From Marinobacter daqiaonensis (GTDB lineage: Bacteria > Pseudomonadota > Gammaproteobacteria > Pseudomonadales > Oleiphilaceae), in contig NZ_FOYW01000002.1 in the NCBI RefSeq assembly GCF_900115285.1, forward strand, positions 248,001-312,000: a stretch of 64,000 bases of DNA. The letters run 5' to 3'. Below are positions 17,441 to 25,662 of this stretch, piece after piece (within the stretch, counting starts at the first letter, position 1; every line of letters starts with the position of its first letter). The notes below the pieces were generated by a model. It did no database searches and was not told the origin of the DNA. It saw only the letters and a list, made by a program, of their open reading frames with translations. The translations under genes and the position numbers were made by a program.

Positions 17441-19021
17441 ATGGAAAAACGCCGACCCTGGTCAAGAATCGTGCTGGCTTTTGTTGTCGCTCTGGTGGTC
17501 GGGGCGGCACTGGGTTCCCTGGTGCAGACCCAGATCAACCTTTACGCCCTGCAGGAGCTGGGCGTGAGGATTCCTGCGGGAGTCAGACTGCAAACCACGT
17601 TGGAGGATCTGTTCCTGTTCGGGCCTGTATACCTGCTGATATTCGGGTGCGGCTTCCTGGTGTCCCAACTGGTCGCCATGGCAGGCACCCGCTATGTCCT
17701 GCAACGCTGGCGTGTGACGGTCTGTGCCATTGCCGCGGCGGTGGGTCTCTGGGCCACCTTCAAGCTGGTGGATGCGGTCGCCCCTGCGCCCACGCTGTTT
17801 GCCGCAACCCGAACACCGATGGGCATGCTCGCCATCCTGGTGACCGCCGCGGTGGCGGGTTGGCTCTTTGCCTCCTGGCCAGGCAGCCGCAAGAGCGGGC
17901 CCGGGGCGGGAACGGCCCCACTGGCCGTTGTCCTGTTAACGGGGCTGGCTCTGACACCAGCTCAGGCTCCCCGGGCGGAGACAGCAGATACCCTGCGGAC
18001 AGATACCGTGGCTGAAGGGCTTGAGCACCCCTGGTCCATCGCGTTTCTGCCCGGTGGAGGTATGCTGGTGACCGAGAGAGCGGGTCGCCTGAGAATGATC
18101 TCGGCAGACGGTGAGCTGTTGCCGGAGCCGGTAGCCGGCATGCCGGAGATCTTCGTTTCCGGTCAGGCCGGCCTGTTCGAAGTGTCCCTGGCGCCTGAGT
18201 TCGCTAGTAGTGGCCGCGTTTACCTGAGCTATGCCTGCGGGACCCTGGACGCCAATCACACCTGCCTCGCCCGTGCCCGCCTGCAGGGCATGGAGCTAAC
18301 GGAGGTGCAAGAAATCTTTCGCGCCCGACCGGCCAAGCGGGGCGCCGCCCACTATGGCGGTCGCATTGCCTGGCTTGAGGACGGGACTCTGGTACTTTCA
18401 CTGGGTGATGGGTTTGATTATCGGGAAGAGGCCCAGAAACTTACCAGCCATATCGGCACCCTCGTACGTCTGCGTCAGGATGGCGCGGTACCCGCGGATA
18501 ATCCGTTCGTGAATCAGCCGGATGCGTTGCCGGAGATCTACAGCTATGGTCACCGAAATGTCCAGGGTATGGTGTACGACGAAGACACCCACCGACTCAT
18601 CGTTCATGAACACGGCCCCAGGGGTGGCGACGAGATCAACATCGTAAGGCCGGGCCAGAACTACGGCTGGCCGATTGCCACCCACGGCCTCAATTATACC
18701 TGGGCCCATGTTTCCCCCTACACCCGTTATCCGGGAACCCTGCCGCCCCTGCTGCAATGGACTCCTTCCATCGCGCCCTCCGGAATGACACTCTACCGGG
18801 GTGAACTTTTCCCCCACTGGCAGGGTGACCTGCTGGTCGGTGCCCTGGCGGCCCGACAGGTCCACCGCGTGACCCTGGACGGAGGTGAGGCCCGGGAGGC
18901 TGAGGTAATGTTGGGGGAGCTGAACGAGCGGATTCGAGATGTAAGGACTGGTCCGGACGGTGCGGTCTACCTGCTGACGGACAGCGCAGAGGGACGGGTG
19001 CTGAGGCTGACGCCGCCTTGA
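17441..19021 (+). CDS. Membrane-anchored PQQ-dependent sugar dehydrogenase
   Basis: A 526-residue fusion. Residues 1-170 carry four hydrophobic segments (for example IVLAFVVALVVGAALG and MGMLAILVTAAVAGWLFA) and residues 185-526 form an Asd-type propeller with LEHPWSIAFLPGGG, the His in AAHYGGR, and HEHGPRGGDEIN followed by NYGWPIATHG. The propeller would face the periplasm, tethered to the inner membrane. It is a paralogue of the soluble enzyme at 728-1846, with conserved active-site blocks. The membrane part resembles neither the five-helix Gcd domain nor a cytochrome; it may deliver electrons to quinone or simply anchor. The start at 17441 follows GAGG. Confidence 0.85.
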   Translation: MEKRRPWSRIVLAFVVALVVGAALGSLVQTQINLYALQELGVRIPAGVRLQTTLEDLFLFGPVYLLIFGCGFLVSQLVAMAGTRYVLQRWRVTVCAIAAAVGLWATFKLVDAVAPAPTLFAATRTPMGMLAILVTAAVAGWLFASWPGSRKSGPGAGTAPLAVVLLTGLALTPAQAPRAETADTLRTDTVAEGLEHPWSIAFLPGGGMLVTERAGRLRMISADGELLPEPVAGMPEIFVSGQAGLFEVSLAPEFASSGRVYLSYACGTLDANHTCLARARLQGMELTEVQEIFRARPAKRGAAHYGGRIAWLEDGTLVLSLGDGFDYREEAQKLTSHIGTLVRLRQDGAVPADNPFVNQPDALPEIYSYGHRNVQGMVYDEDTHRLIVHEHGPRGGDEINIVRPGQNYGWPIATHGLNYTWAHVSPYTRYPGTLPPLLQWTPSIAPSGMTLYRGELFPHWQGDLLVGALAARQVHRVTLDGGEAREAEVMLGELNERIRDVRTGPDGAVYLLTDSAEGRVLRLTPP

Positions 19022-19122
19022 GCCTTCTGCTGAAACTTCAGAGACTGATCCTGTCGCTATTTTACAGGTATCGGTCTGGGTTCTATTCTCAGAGTGTAAC
19101 CCTTTAAAGAGGAGGCAATCCC

Positions 19123-19317
19123 ATGAACAAGGCAATCAATGGCAAGTTCAAGGACATGGATCAGGCACGCAATACCAAGGATGATCTGATCGGCAGTGAC
19201 ATTCCCCAGGATCAGATCTTCATCGACGAGGACGAGCAGGTGATCCGGGTCATGATGCCCGAGGAAGAGGCCCCCGAGATCAAGGAAATCTTCGATCGCC
19301 ACGGCGTCACCTACTGA
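19123..19317 (+). CDS. Small acidic protein, unknown function
   Basis: A 64-residue protein MNKAINGKFKDMDQARNTKD... with an alternating pattern suggesting a beta-alpha-beta (ferredoxin-like) fold; the middle has DQIFIDEDEQVIRVMMPEEE. It resembles the short domain of general-stress proteins (YflT-like) that respond to heat or salt, but the match is loose. GAGGAGG lies 7 bases before the ATG, so translation is probably strong. A 9-bp hairpin follows the stop. Confidence 0.75.
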   Translation: MNKAINGKFKDMDQARNTKDDLIGSDIPQDQIFIDEDEQVIRVMMPEEEAPEIKEIFDRHGVTY

Positions 19318-19345
19318 GATCCCGAAGCGGCAAATGTCCCCTTCT

Positions 19346-19385
19346 GGCCGCCCGGACTCTTACCGGAGACGGGCGGCCGGTTTAA
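19346..19385 (+). terminator. Hairpin terminator
   Basis: GGCCGCCCG (19346) pairs with CGGGCGGCC (19370-19378) and is followed by GGTTTAA. It follows the small acidic gene. The T-run is short. Confidence 0.5.
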
Positions 19386-19453
19386 CCGTTTATTGGAACC
19401 CTCCCGCCTCATCGCGCTAAGATGCCTCACCGTTTGTTCCTCTGAGGCATTCC

Positions 19454-20128
19454 ATGGCCCGCTTTACCCTTCTTGGTACCGCCACCATCCCCGGCAAGGG
19501 GACGGAGTTGCGCCTGCTGCAGCGTAATGACGAGTTCTCCATCAAGATCGCCGGCAGTACCGGAGAGCTGATGAACAGTCGTCTCCATGGCTCGGAAGAT
19601 GCCCTGGCGACCCTGGCCTGTGAGCGGATTTCGGAGCTTCCTTCCCCGCGGGTGCTGATCGGCGGGCTGGGCATGGGCTTCACCCTGGCCGCGGCTCTGA
19701 AATCCCTTGGAAGCGACGCGCAGGTGACAGTCGCGGAACTGGTGCCCGAGGTGGAAAGCTGGAACCGGGGACCGCTGGGGGGAGCTGCCGGCTACCCATT
19801 AGAAGATCCGAGAGCACGGGTTCATATCGGGGATGTGGTTGAACTGATCCGGCAGAGCCCCGCAGCGTTCGACGCCATCCTGCTGGATGTGGACAATGGC
19901 CCCGAAGGCCTGACCCGCAAGGAAAACGACTGGCTGTACACCTCCGCCGGCATCCACGCGGCCCAGGCGGCGCTGACACCGGATGGCGTTCTGGCCTACT
20001 GGTCAGCGGGACAGGACCCGGCGTTCACCGAGAGGCTCAAGAGAGCCGGGCTATCCGTGGAGCCGGTGACGGTGCGGGCGCACCGTCCGGGTAAAGGTGC
20101 GCGGCATGTGATCTGGCTGGCCTGGTAG
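19454..20128 (+). CDS. Spermidine synthase-like methyltransferase-fold protein
   Basis: A 224-residue protein with the SpeE-type Rossmann pattern: VLIGGLGMGFTLAAAL (motif I, residues about 65-80), VTVAELVPEVESW, and DAILLDVDNGPEGLT in place of the aminopropyltransferase DxxDP site. It has an N-terminal beta region starting MARFTLLGTATIPG. The canonical catalytic aspartates are not all conserved, so it probably is not a polyamine synthase. Members are annotated as spermidine synthase or SAM-dependent methyltransferase. It converges with the RIO kinase. Confidence 0.75.
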   Translation: MARFTLLGTATIPGKGTELRLLQRNDEFSIKIAGSTGELMNSRLHGSEDALATLACERISELPSPRVLIGGLGMGFTLAAALKSLGSDAQVTVAELVPEVESWNRGPLGGAAGYPLEDPRARVHIGDVVELIRQSPAAFDAILLDVDNGPEGLTRKENDWLYTSAGIHAAQAALTPDGVLAYWSAGQDPAFTERLKRAGLSVEPVTVRAHRPGKGARHVIWLAW

Positions 20129-20147
20129 GGGCCGGGCAGCTCCCGTT

Positions 20148-21005
20148 TCAGTCGTCGCTGTCGTCGTCGCGCATCCGCTCCTGGCGCTCCCACTCCTCCT
20201 CCTTGGCGGCGTCGATCACTTCCAGCAGTTCGTCGACATTGGCCAGTGTGGTGTCGTGTTCGAAACACCCTGTCAGCTTGCTGTCCGGGTAGAGTCTGCC
20301 GGACTCGTAAAGGGACCAGATCTCCTTGCCATAGTCCGTAGTGAGCAGTTCGGGCGCGAAGCGTCCGAAATAGCGGCGCATATTGTCCACGTCCCGTTCC
20401 AGCATTCGCTGGGCGCTGTTATTGCCGGCCGCGTTCACCGCCTGGGGCAGGTCGATGATGACAGGCCCTTCGGCATCGAGCAGTACGTTGAATTCCGACA
20501 GGTCGCCATGAATGAGGCCCGCAGCGAGCATGCGGACCACTTCGGCGATCACCTGTCCATGGTAGTCCCGTGCCTGCTCGGGGGTGAGGATGACGTCATC
20601 CAGCCGCGGTGCCGCCTTGCCGTCCTCATCGGCCACCAGCTCCATCAGCAGGACGCCGTCGACAAAGCCGAATGGCTCAGGAACCCGCACGCCGGCGGCA
20701 GCAAGCCGGTAGAGAGCGTCCACCTCGGCGTTCAGCCAGGCGTCCTCCTGCTCCTTCTGGCCATAGCGGGTTTTCTTTCCCATGGCCCGGGCACGGCGGG
20801 TGTTGCGAACCTTGCGACCTTCCTGATACTCGACCGCCTGTTTGAAGCTGCGCTTCTGGGCTTCCTTGAAGACCTTGGCGCAGCGCTTCTCGTCGCCGCA
20901 ACGCACCACGTATACCTGAGCTTCCTTGCCACTCATTAACTGGTAAAGCACTTCATCCACCAGGCCGTCATCAACCAGTGGCTGTAATCTTTTCGGTGTT
21001 TTCAT
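20148..21005 (-). CDS. RIO-type serine protein kinase
   Basis: A 285-residue RIO1-like kinase. The ATP-binding region is SGKEAQVYVVRCGDEKRCAKVF, the catalytic loop is HGDLSEFN and the metal-binding loop is IDLPQAV. An acidic tail RMRDDDSDD ends the chain. Bacterial RIO proteins of this type (PA4780-like) are known in gammaproteobacteria, but their targets are unclear. The start at 21005 (MKTPKRLQPL) follows AAAGG; the longer frame from 21059 is unsupported. Confidence 0.9.
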   Translation of the reverse strand: MKTPKRLQPLVDDGLVDEVLYQLMSGKEAQVYVVRCGDEKRCAKVFKEAQKRSFKQAVEYQEGRKVRNTRRARAMGKKTRYGQKEQEDAWLNAEVDALYRLAAAGVRVPEPFGFVDGVLLMELVADEDGKAAPRLDDVILTPEQARDYHGQVIAEVVRMLAAGLIHGDLSEFNVLLDAEGPVIIDLPQAVNAAGNNSAQRMLERDVDNMRRYFGRFAPELLTTDYGKEIWSLYESGRLYPDSKLTGCFEHDTTLANVDELLEVIDAAKEEEWERQERMRDDDSDD

Positions 21006-21181
21006 AGAACCTTTCGGGTTTTGAGTAAACGGACACTTACCATGGATACAACGTGCCAACGTTTATCGACAGATTGGCGATATCCTAACCGATGAGGGTG
21101 GGAATTTCTGTTTTGTTGTCATGTTTGGCACAGTAAAACATCGATTTTCTGAAAATTATCCGATACGGGGAGGAAGAATCC

Positions 21182-21946
21182 ATGGAACAGGCACAAAAAG
21201 TGGCGCTGGTTACCGGCGGTGCCCGGGGAATCGGCCGCGGTATCGCCGGCTACCTGCTGCGCCGGCACTGGCGGGTCGTGGTCTGCGATGTGGATAAGGC
21301 CGCGGGTGAGCAACTGCTGGCCAGTGAGGATCTGGCGGACCGGCTACAATTCATCGAAACGGATGTCTCTGACGAGGCGCAGGTCAGACAGGCCGTGGCC
21401 CGGGCGGTGGAGTGGGGCGGGCGCCTCGATGCCCTGATCAATAACGCCGGTCTGGCGGACCCGTTTACAGGACCGGTTGAAGAGCTGGAACTGTCGGTCT
21501 GGCAAAGGCGGCTGGACGTCAATCTCACCGGGCCTTTCCTGATGGCCAAGCATGCCGCACCGCACCTTCGTGAATCCGCCGGCAGCATCGTCAATATGTC
21601 CTCGACCCGGGCCCTACAGTCAGAGCCGGATTCCGAGGCTTATGCCGCCACCAAGGGAGGTTTGCTGGCGCTGACCCATGCCCTCGCTATCAGCCTGGGC
21701 CCGGATGTGCGGGTCAACAGCATCAGCCCCGGCTGGATTGACGTGCGGGCCCTGCAGGCGGAGGCAACCGACGTTGCGCCCCTGTCCGAGACCGATCATC
21801 GACAGCACCCGGCGGGCAGGGTGGGCCGCGCCGACGATATAGCGGCCATGGTGTGGTTTCTCATTTCAGGGGAAGCCGGCTTCATCACTGGCCAGAACAT
21901 GGTGGTGGACGGTGGCATGACCCGGAAAATGATCTACGAGGAATGA
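21182..21946 (+). CDS. SDR family oxidoreductase
   Basis: A 254-residue classical short-chain dehydrogenase. Cofactor motif TGGARGIGRGIAGYL at residue 11, NNAG at about 86, catalytic Ser in NMSSTRALQ and YAATKGG (Tyr-x3-Lys) at about 157. Aspartate in VVCDVDKA suggests NAD preference. The start follows GGGAGGA. It may be co-transcribed with the ABM gene 45 bases downstream. The substrate is unknown. Confidence 0.9.
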   Translation: MEQAQKVALVTGGARGIGRGIAGYLLRRHWRVVVCDVDKAAGEQLLASEDLADRLQFIETDVSDEAQVRQAVARAVEWGGRLDALINNAGLADPFTGPVEELELSVWQRRLDVNLTGPFLMAKHAAPHLRESAGSIVNMSSTRALQSEPDSEAYAATKGGLLALTHALAISLGPDVRVNSISPGWIDVRALQAEATDVAPLSETDHRQHPAGRVGRADDIAAMVWFLISGEAGFITGQNMVVDGGMTRKMIYEE

Positions 21947-21991
21947 CGGTGCTTTGCCGGAATTATGACTCAGCCAGAAACCGGAGGATTC

Positions 21992-22312
21992 ATGAAATTC
22001 ATCTTTGAAGTTCACATCAAGGAAGGTCATACCGCCGAGGAGTATGCCGACGCCTGGGTGCGTGCCAGCGAGATTATCCAGCGGGCCCCCGGCGCCCGGG
22101 GGACCGAGCTGCACCGGAAAATAGGCGATCCCCGAACCCTTATCGCGATTGCTTCCTGGGAAAGCAAGGAACAGCGTGATGCCATGGAGGGCCAGCACAA
22201 CCCGGAGGTGGCGGCCATTATCCGCAGCGCAGCACCATTCGTGGACATCAGGCCCATTGGCGAATTTGAGGACCCGGAATGGGTGGTCATGCCTCCTCAG
22301 AAAGAGAAGTAG
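21992..22312 (+). CDS. ABM/dimeric alpha-beta barrel family protein
   Basis: A 106-residue protein starting MKFIFEVHIKEGHTAEEYAD and containing ASWESKEQRDAM, typical of antibiotic biosynthesis monooxygenase-like small ferredoxin-like barrels. It probably dimerises. GGAGG lies 5 bases before the ATG at 21992; a frame from 21965 is unlikely. Co-directional with and close to the SDR gene. Confidence 0.75.
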   Translation: MKFIFEVHIKEGHTAEEYADAWVRASEIIQRAPGARGTELHRKIGDPRTLIAIASWESKEQRDAMEGQHNPEVAAIIRSAAPFVDIRPIGEFEDPEWVVMPPQKEK

Positions 22313-22373
22313 CGGAGCCACTGGCGCCACGGAGTCGCGTTTTTTCGCTCATAAGATGGCGACCGTGGCATCG

Positions 22374-22390
22374 TGCGCCCCTAAGGGGGG
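22374..22390. promoter_or_regulatory. Weak NtrC-like site
   Basis: TGCGCCCCTAAGGGGGG matches the TGCACC-N5-GGTGCA consensus at 8 of 12 positions. It is about -143 relative to the predicted start. It is weaker than the site at 22408 and may be only a GC hairpin after the ABM gene. Confidence 0.3.
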
Positions 22391-22407
22391 CGTATTCCTT
22401 CCGAAAA

Positions 22408-22424
22408 CGCACTTTTGAAGTGCA
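22408..22424. promoter_or_regulatory. NtrC-like enhancer site
   Basis: A perfect palindrome GCACT-TTTGA-AGTGC lies at 22409-22423, with the GCAC/GTGC ends of the NtrC consensus (9 of 12 positions strictly, 11 of 12 allowing R/Y). It is about 109 bases upstream of the predicted start site, the same spacing as the enhancers at glnA. Confidence 0.55.
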
Positions 22425-22498
22425 ATTCTTTCGGGAAAAAGGATAAAACCTCGCCACGCGAATTCCGCCGGTGCCCTGAGAGCAGGGTTTCCACAGGT

Positions 22499-22514
22499 TG
22501 GCACGCTCTCTGCA
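22499..22514 (+). promoter_or_regulatory. Sigma-54 (RpoN) promoter
   Basis: TGGCACGCTCTCTGCA has GG at -24 and GC at -12, exactly ten bases apart, with TGGCACG matching the consensus fully. The predicted transcription start is near 22525. Confidence 0.7.
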
Positions 22515-22532
22515 AGCAGCCGTGATGTGTCA

Positions 22533-22587
22533 TGGGCCAACGTTGGCTCAGCCTTATCCTGAAAGACTTACAGACAACGGTGTCTGT
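22533..22587 (+). ncRNA. ANTAR antitermination leader (two hexaloop hairpins)
   Basis: Hairpin P1 (22533-22550) has stem TGGGCC/GGCTCA (one G-U pair) and loop AACGTT. Hairpin P2 (22570-22587) has stem ACAGAC/GTCTGT and loop AACGGT. Both loops are six bases with A at position 1 and G at position 4, the signature bound by ANTAR proteins such as NasR and NasT. A 19-base linker separates them, and P2 shares bases with the 5' arm of the terminator (22576-22589). Binding of the regulator should stabilise P2 and prevent the terminator. Confidence 0.8.
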
Positions 22588-22636
22588 CCTGCCCGCTGCC
22601 AGAAACTGGCCGCGTGCGGACGACACCGTTTTTTTT
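22576..22636 (+). terminator. Leader terminator upstream of the FNT gene
   Basis: AACGGTGTC (22576) pairs with GACACCGTT (22622-22630) and GTCC with GGAC (one bulged T), then an inner GCCAG/CTGGC stem; eight Ts follow (22629-22636). It lies 20 bases before the FNT start, so it is an attenuator, with its 5' arm inside hairpin P2. Confidence 0.85.
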
Positions 22637-22656
22637 ATGCGTGCGAGGAAAACCCT

Positions 22657-23469
22657 ATGTCCTATCTGATGCCTTCGGAATTCGTCACCAAAATGGTGGA
22701 CGCCGGTGAGTCCAAAATCTGGATGTCCACCCGCGATACGCTGATCCGCGCCTTCATGGCCGGTGCCATTCTTGCCCTGGCAGCGGCGTTCGCCATCACC
22801 ATCACGGTCCAGACCGGCTCACCCCTGCTGGGCGCGGTGCTGTTCCCGGTGGGGTTCTGCATGCTCTACCTGATGGGCTTTGACCTGCTGACGGGGGTTT
22901 TCATGCTGACGCCCCTGGCCTGGCTCGACAAACGGCCAGGGGTGACCATTCCCCGCATCCTCAGGAACTGGGGGCTGGTATTTGTCGGCAACTTCGCCGG
23001 CGCTCTGACCGTGGCGGTAATCATGGCGATCGTCTTCACCTACGGTTTCTCGATCGAGCCGGGTGAAGTGGGCCAGAAAATCGGCGAAGTGGGAGAGAGC
23101 CGGACGGTTGGCTACAAGGAGTTTGGCGCGGCCGGCATGCTCACCATCTTCCTGCGAGGCGTGCTGTGTAACTGGATGGTGTCCATGGGTGTGGTGGGTG
23201 CCATGATCTCCACCACGGTCAGTGGCAAGGTCATCGCCATGTGGATGCCCATCATGCTGTTTTTCTATATGACCTTCGAGCACTCCGTGGTGAACATGTT
23301 CCTGTTCCCCTCCGGCCTGATCATGGGCGGTAATTTCTCGCTGCTGGACTACCTGATCTGGAACGAACTGCCGGTGGTTATCGGCAATCTGGTGGGTGGC
23401 CTTACCTTTACCGGGCTGACCCTCTACACCACCCATGTCCGGACGGCGCCCAAGCGCAACCTTGCCTGA
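22657..23469 (+). CDS. Formate/nitrite transporter family (FNT; NirC-like) channel
   Basis: A 270-residue protein with six membrane helices of the FNT fold: FMAGAILALAAAFAITIT, GFDLLTGVFMLTPLAWLD, and NMFLFPSGLIMGGNFSLLD near the pore histidine region FEHSVVNMF. It transports nitrite or formate across the inner membrane. The ATG at 22657 follows GAGGA. The leader carries NtrC/sigma-54/ANTAR elements, so nitrite uptake for nitrogen assimilation is the likely role. The 3' end overlaps the PP2C-kinase gene by 35 bases. Confidence 0.9.
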   Translation: MSYLMPSEFVTKMVDAGESKIWMSTRDTLIRAFMAGAILALAAAFAITITVQTGSPLLGAVLFPVGFCMLYLMGFDLLTGVFMLTPLAWLDKRPGVTIPRILRNWGLVFVGNFAGALTVAVIMAIVFTYGFSIEPGEVGQKIGEVGESRTVGYKEFGAAGMLTIFLRGVLCNWMVSMGVVGAMISTTVSGKVIAMWMPIMLFFYMTFEHSVVNMFLFPSGLIMGGNFSLLDYLIWNELPVVIGNLVGGLTFTGLTLYTTHVRTAPKRNLA

Positions 23470-25219
23470 ATCTGTCGACGTGGGGAAGTCCGCAAGTGCC
23501 GATCTGGATGTCACCGTCGGTCAGTATACCCACAGGGGACCGAAGGACATCAACCAGGACTTTCACGGTGCCCTGGTGCCTTCGGGGCACCAGCTGGCCT
23601 CCCGGGGCGTGGCGGTGGCCCTGGCCGACGGTATCAGCAGCAGTAATGTCAGCCAGGTGGCCAGCCAGGCCGCAGTCACCGGTTTCCTGCAGGACTACTA
23701 CTGCACCTCCGACGCCTGGTCCGTCCGGAAATCCGCCCAGCGGGTCATCCTGGCCACCAATTCCTGGCTCTACGCCCAGACCCGCCAGAGCCAGTTCCGT
23801 TTCGATCACGACCGGGGATACGTCTGTACCCTCAGCGTGATGGTGCTCAAGTCCGCCACGGCTCATCTGTTCCATGTGGGCGATGCGCGGATCTACCGGG
23901 TTCAGGGGCACTCCCTTGAGCAGCTCACCACCGATCACCGGGTCTGGGTGTCCCGGCATGAAAGTTATCTGGGGCGTGCGCTCGGTGTTGGACAGCGGCT
24001 CGAGATTGACTACCAGACCCTGCCCCTTGAAGCCGGCGACGTCTTCGTGATGGCAACGGACGGTGTCCATGGGTTCCTGTCACAGCAGCAGATAACTGCC
24101 GCGATCAGCGCACACGGGGATGATCTGGATAAAGCAGCCCAGGCCATCGTCAGTCAGGCCCTGGACCAGGGCAGTGACGACAACCTCACGGTTCAGGTTG
24201 TGAGGGTGAACCGGGTATCGGACAAAACCGGCGCCAGTGAACTTTACCGGCAGATGAACGGGCTGCCGTTCCCGCCGGAGCTCGATGCCCGAATGGACTT
24301 CGATGGCTACCGGATCATCAGGAAACTCCATGCCAGCAATCGCAGTCATGTGTTTCTGGCGGTGGACAGGGTTACGGAGGGCCCCGTGGTGCTCAAGACG
24401 CCGGCTGTTGAGCTCAGGGAGGATCCGGTCCTGCTGGAGCGATTCCTGATGGAGGAGTGGATTGCCCGTCGTATCGACAATCCACATGTGGTCAGACCTT
24501 GCCCCCCTGAGCGTCGCCGGAACTACCTGTACATTGCCCTTGAATACATCGAGGGTCAGACCCTGGAGCAGTGGATGCGCGATCACCCGAAGCCGGAGCT
24601 GACGGTTGTGCGGGATATTATCGGGCAGCTCGCCAGAGGGGTGCGCGGCTTCCATCGCCTGGAGATGCTTCACCAGGACCTGAAGCCGGGCAATGTGATG
24701 ATCGATACCATGGGCACGGTTCGAATTGTCGACTTCGGGGCGGCCCGGGTGGCTGGGCTGATGGATCTGTCATTGCCGGAGGAGGGTCAGGGAGTGCCGG
24801 GGGCAGCCCTCCATACGGCGCCCGAATACCTTCTGGGACATGAGCCAACGGCCCGCTCGGATCAGTTTTCCCTGGCTTTGCTGACGTACCAGATGCTCTC
24901 GGGCAAGCTGCCCTATGGCGTCAGGGTGCCCCGGATCCGCCATCCCCGGGACCTCAATGCCCTGACATACCACAGCCTGAGGATGGATCGTCCGGATGTG
25001 CCGGTGTGGATGGACGAGGCGATTCGCAAGGCACTGCACCCGGACCCCGCGCGCCGTTATGAGGCACTTTCCGAGTTTCTGCAGGATCTGAGCCGGCCCA
25101 GTCGGAACTTTCTGAACCGGACCCGGAAGCCGTTTATGGAGCGTGACCCGGTGGCGTTCTGGCAGGGGGGTTGTGCGTTGCTGCTGCTGGCGCTGCTGGC
25201 TTCTTTCCTGGGGTGGTAA
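23435..25219 (+). CDS. Bifunctional PP2C phosphatase and Ser/Thr kinase, membrane-anchored
   Basis: A 594-residue fusion. Residues about 25-250 form a PP2C domain with metal ligands in RGPKDINQD, ADGISSS, VGDARIYR, TDGV and SDDNLTV. Residues about 285-565 form a kinase with lysine in VVLKTPAV, HQDLKPGNVMI and VDFGAARVAG; the glycine loop is degenerate (LHASNRSHVF). A single helix ALLLLALLASFLGW ends the chain, so the enzymes face the cytoplasm. The ATG at 23435 has no ribosome site and overlaps FNT, implying coupling. I recall pseudomonads having a similar kinase within nir/nas clusters; here no nitrite reductase follows. Confidence 0.9.
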   Translation: MSGRRPSATLPESVDVGKSASADLDVTVGQYTHRGPKDINQDFHGALVPSGHQLASRGVAVALADGISSSNVSQVASQAAVTGFLQDYYCTSDAWSVRKSAQRVILATNSWLYAQTRQSQFRFDHDRGYVCTLSVMVLKSATAHLFHVGDARIYRVQGHSLEQLTTDHRVWVSRHESYLGRALGVGQRLEIDYQTLPLEAGDVFVMATDGVHGFLSQQQITAAISAHGDDLDKAAQAIVSQALDQGSDDNLTVQVVRVNRVSDKTGASELYRQMNGLPFPPELDARMDFDGYRIIRKLHASNRSHVFLAVDRVTEGPVVLKTPAVELREDPVLLERFLMEEWIARRIDNPHVVRPCPPERRRNYLYIALEYIEGQTLEQWMRDHPKPELTVVRDIIGQLARGVRGFHRLEMLHQDLKPGNVMIDTMGTVRIVDFGAARVAGLMDLSLPEEGQGVPGAALHTAPEYLLGHEPTARSDQFSLALLTYQMLSGKLPYGVRVPRIRHPRDLNALTYHSLRMDRPDVPVWMDEAIRKALHPDPARRYEALSEFLQDLSRPSRNFLNRTRKPFMERDPVAFWQGGCALLLLALLASFLGW

Positions 25220-25242
25220 GGTCTGCCTGAAAGCGGGGCGAA

Positions 25243-25662
25243 TCACATGACCTTCCCCCGCAGGGCCTTGGTCTTACCCCTTTGGGTCTTCTTGTCCACC
25301 CGGCGCCGTTGGGAGCCCCTGGTGGGTCGGGTGGGGCGGCGCTTCTTCTGAACCTGGACGGCGCCCTGAATCAGTTCCTGCAGCCGGTCCAGTGCGTCCT
25401 GTCGGTTCAGCTCCAGGGTGCGGTGGGACTGGGCCTTGATCACCACGATGCCATCCTTGCTGATACGCTGGTCCGACAGTGCCATCAGCCGCTCCTTGTA
25501 AAACGGCGGAAGACTGGAGCTGAGAATATCGAAGCGCAGGTGAACCGCGCTGGCCACCTTGTTCACATTCTGACCTCCCGCGCCCTGGGCCCGGATCTGG
25601 GTGATTTCCACCTCCCAGTCGGCTAGTTCCACTGCATTGGAAATCTTGAGCAGTACGGGCAT
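25243..25662 (-). CDS. arfB: Alternative ribosome-rescue factor ArfB (YaeJ)
   Basis: A 139-residue class-I release-factor relative with the catalytic GGQ in RAQGAGGQNVNKVASAVHL (about residue 28) and the long basic tail KKRRPTRPTRGSQRRRVDKK that enters the empty mRNA channel. It hydrolyses peptidyl-tRNA on stalled ribosomes. The ATG at 25662 is supported by length. It is a single-gene unit. Confidence 0.92.
   Translation of the reverse strand: MPVLLKISNAVELADWEVEITQIRAQGAGGQNVNKVASAVHLRFDILSSSLPPFYKERLMALSDQRISKDGIVVIKAQSHRTLELNRQDALDRLQELIQGAVQVQKKRRPTRPTRGSQRRRVDKKTQRGKTKALRGKVM

Noticed and set aside
19454..20128. Calling the SpeE-like gene a spermidine synthase
   Set aside because: The protein is shorter than usual and the catalytic aspartate pattern is incomplete; no speD is adjacent.
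22374..22390. Second NtrC site as firm call
   Set aside because: Only 8 of 12 consensus positions; kept as a weak feature only, since it could equally be a GC hairpin.
22498..22656. In-frame upstream extension of the FNT gene
   Set aside because: This stretch is the predicted sigma-54 promoter and antitermination leader; the true start at 22657 has a ribosome site.
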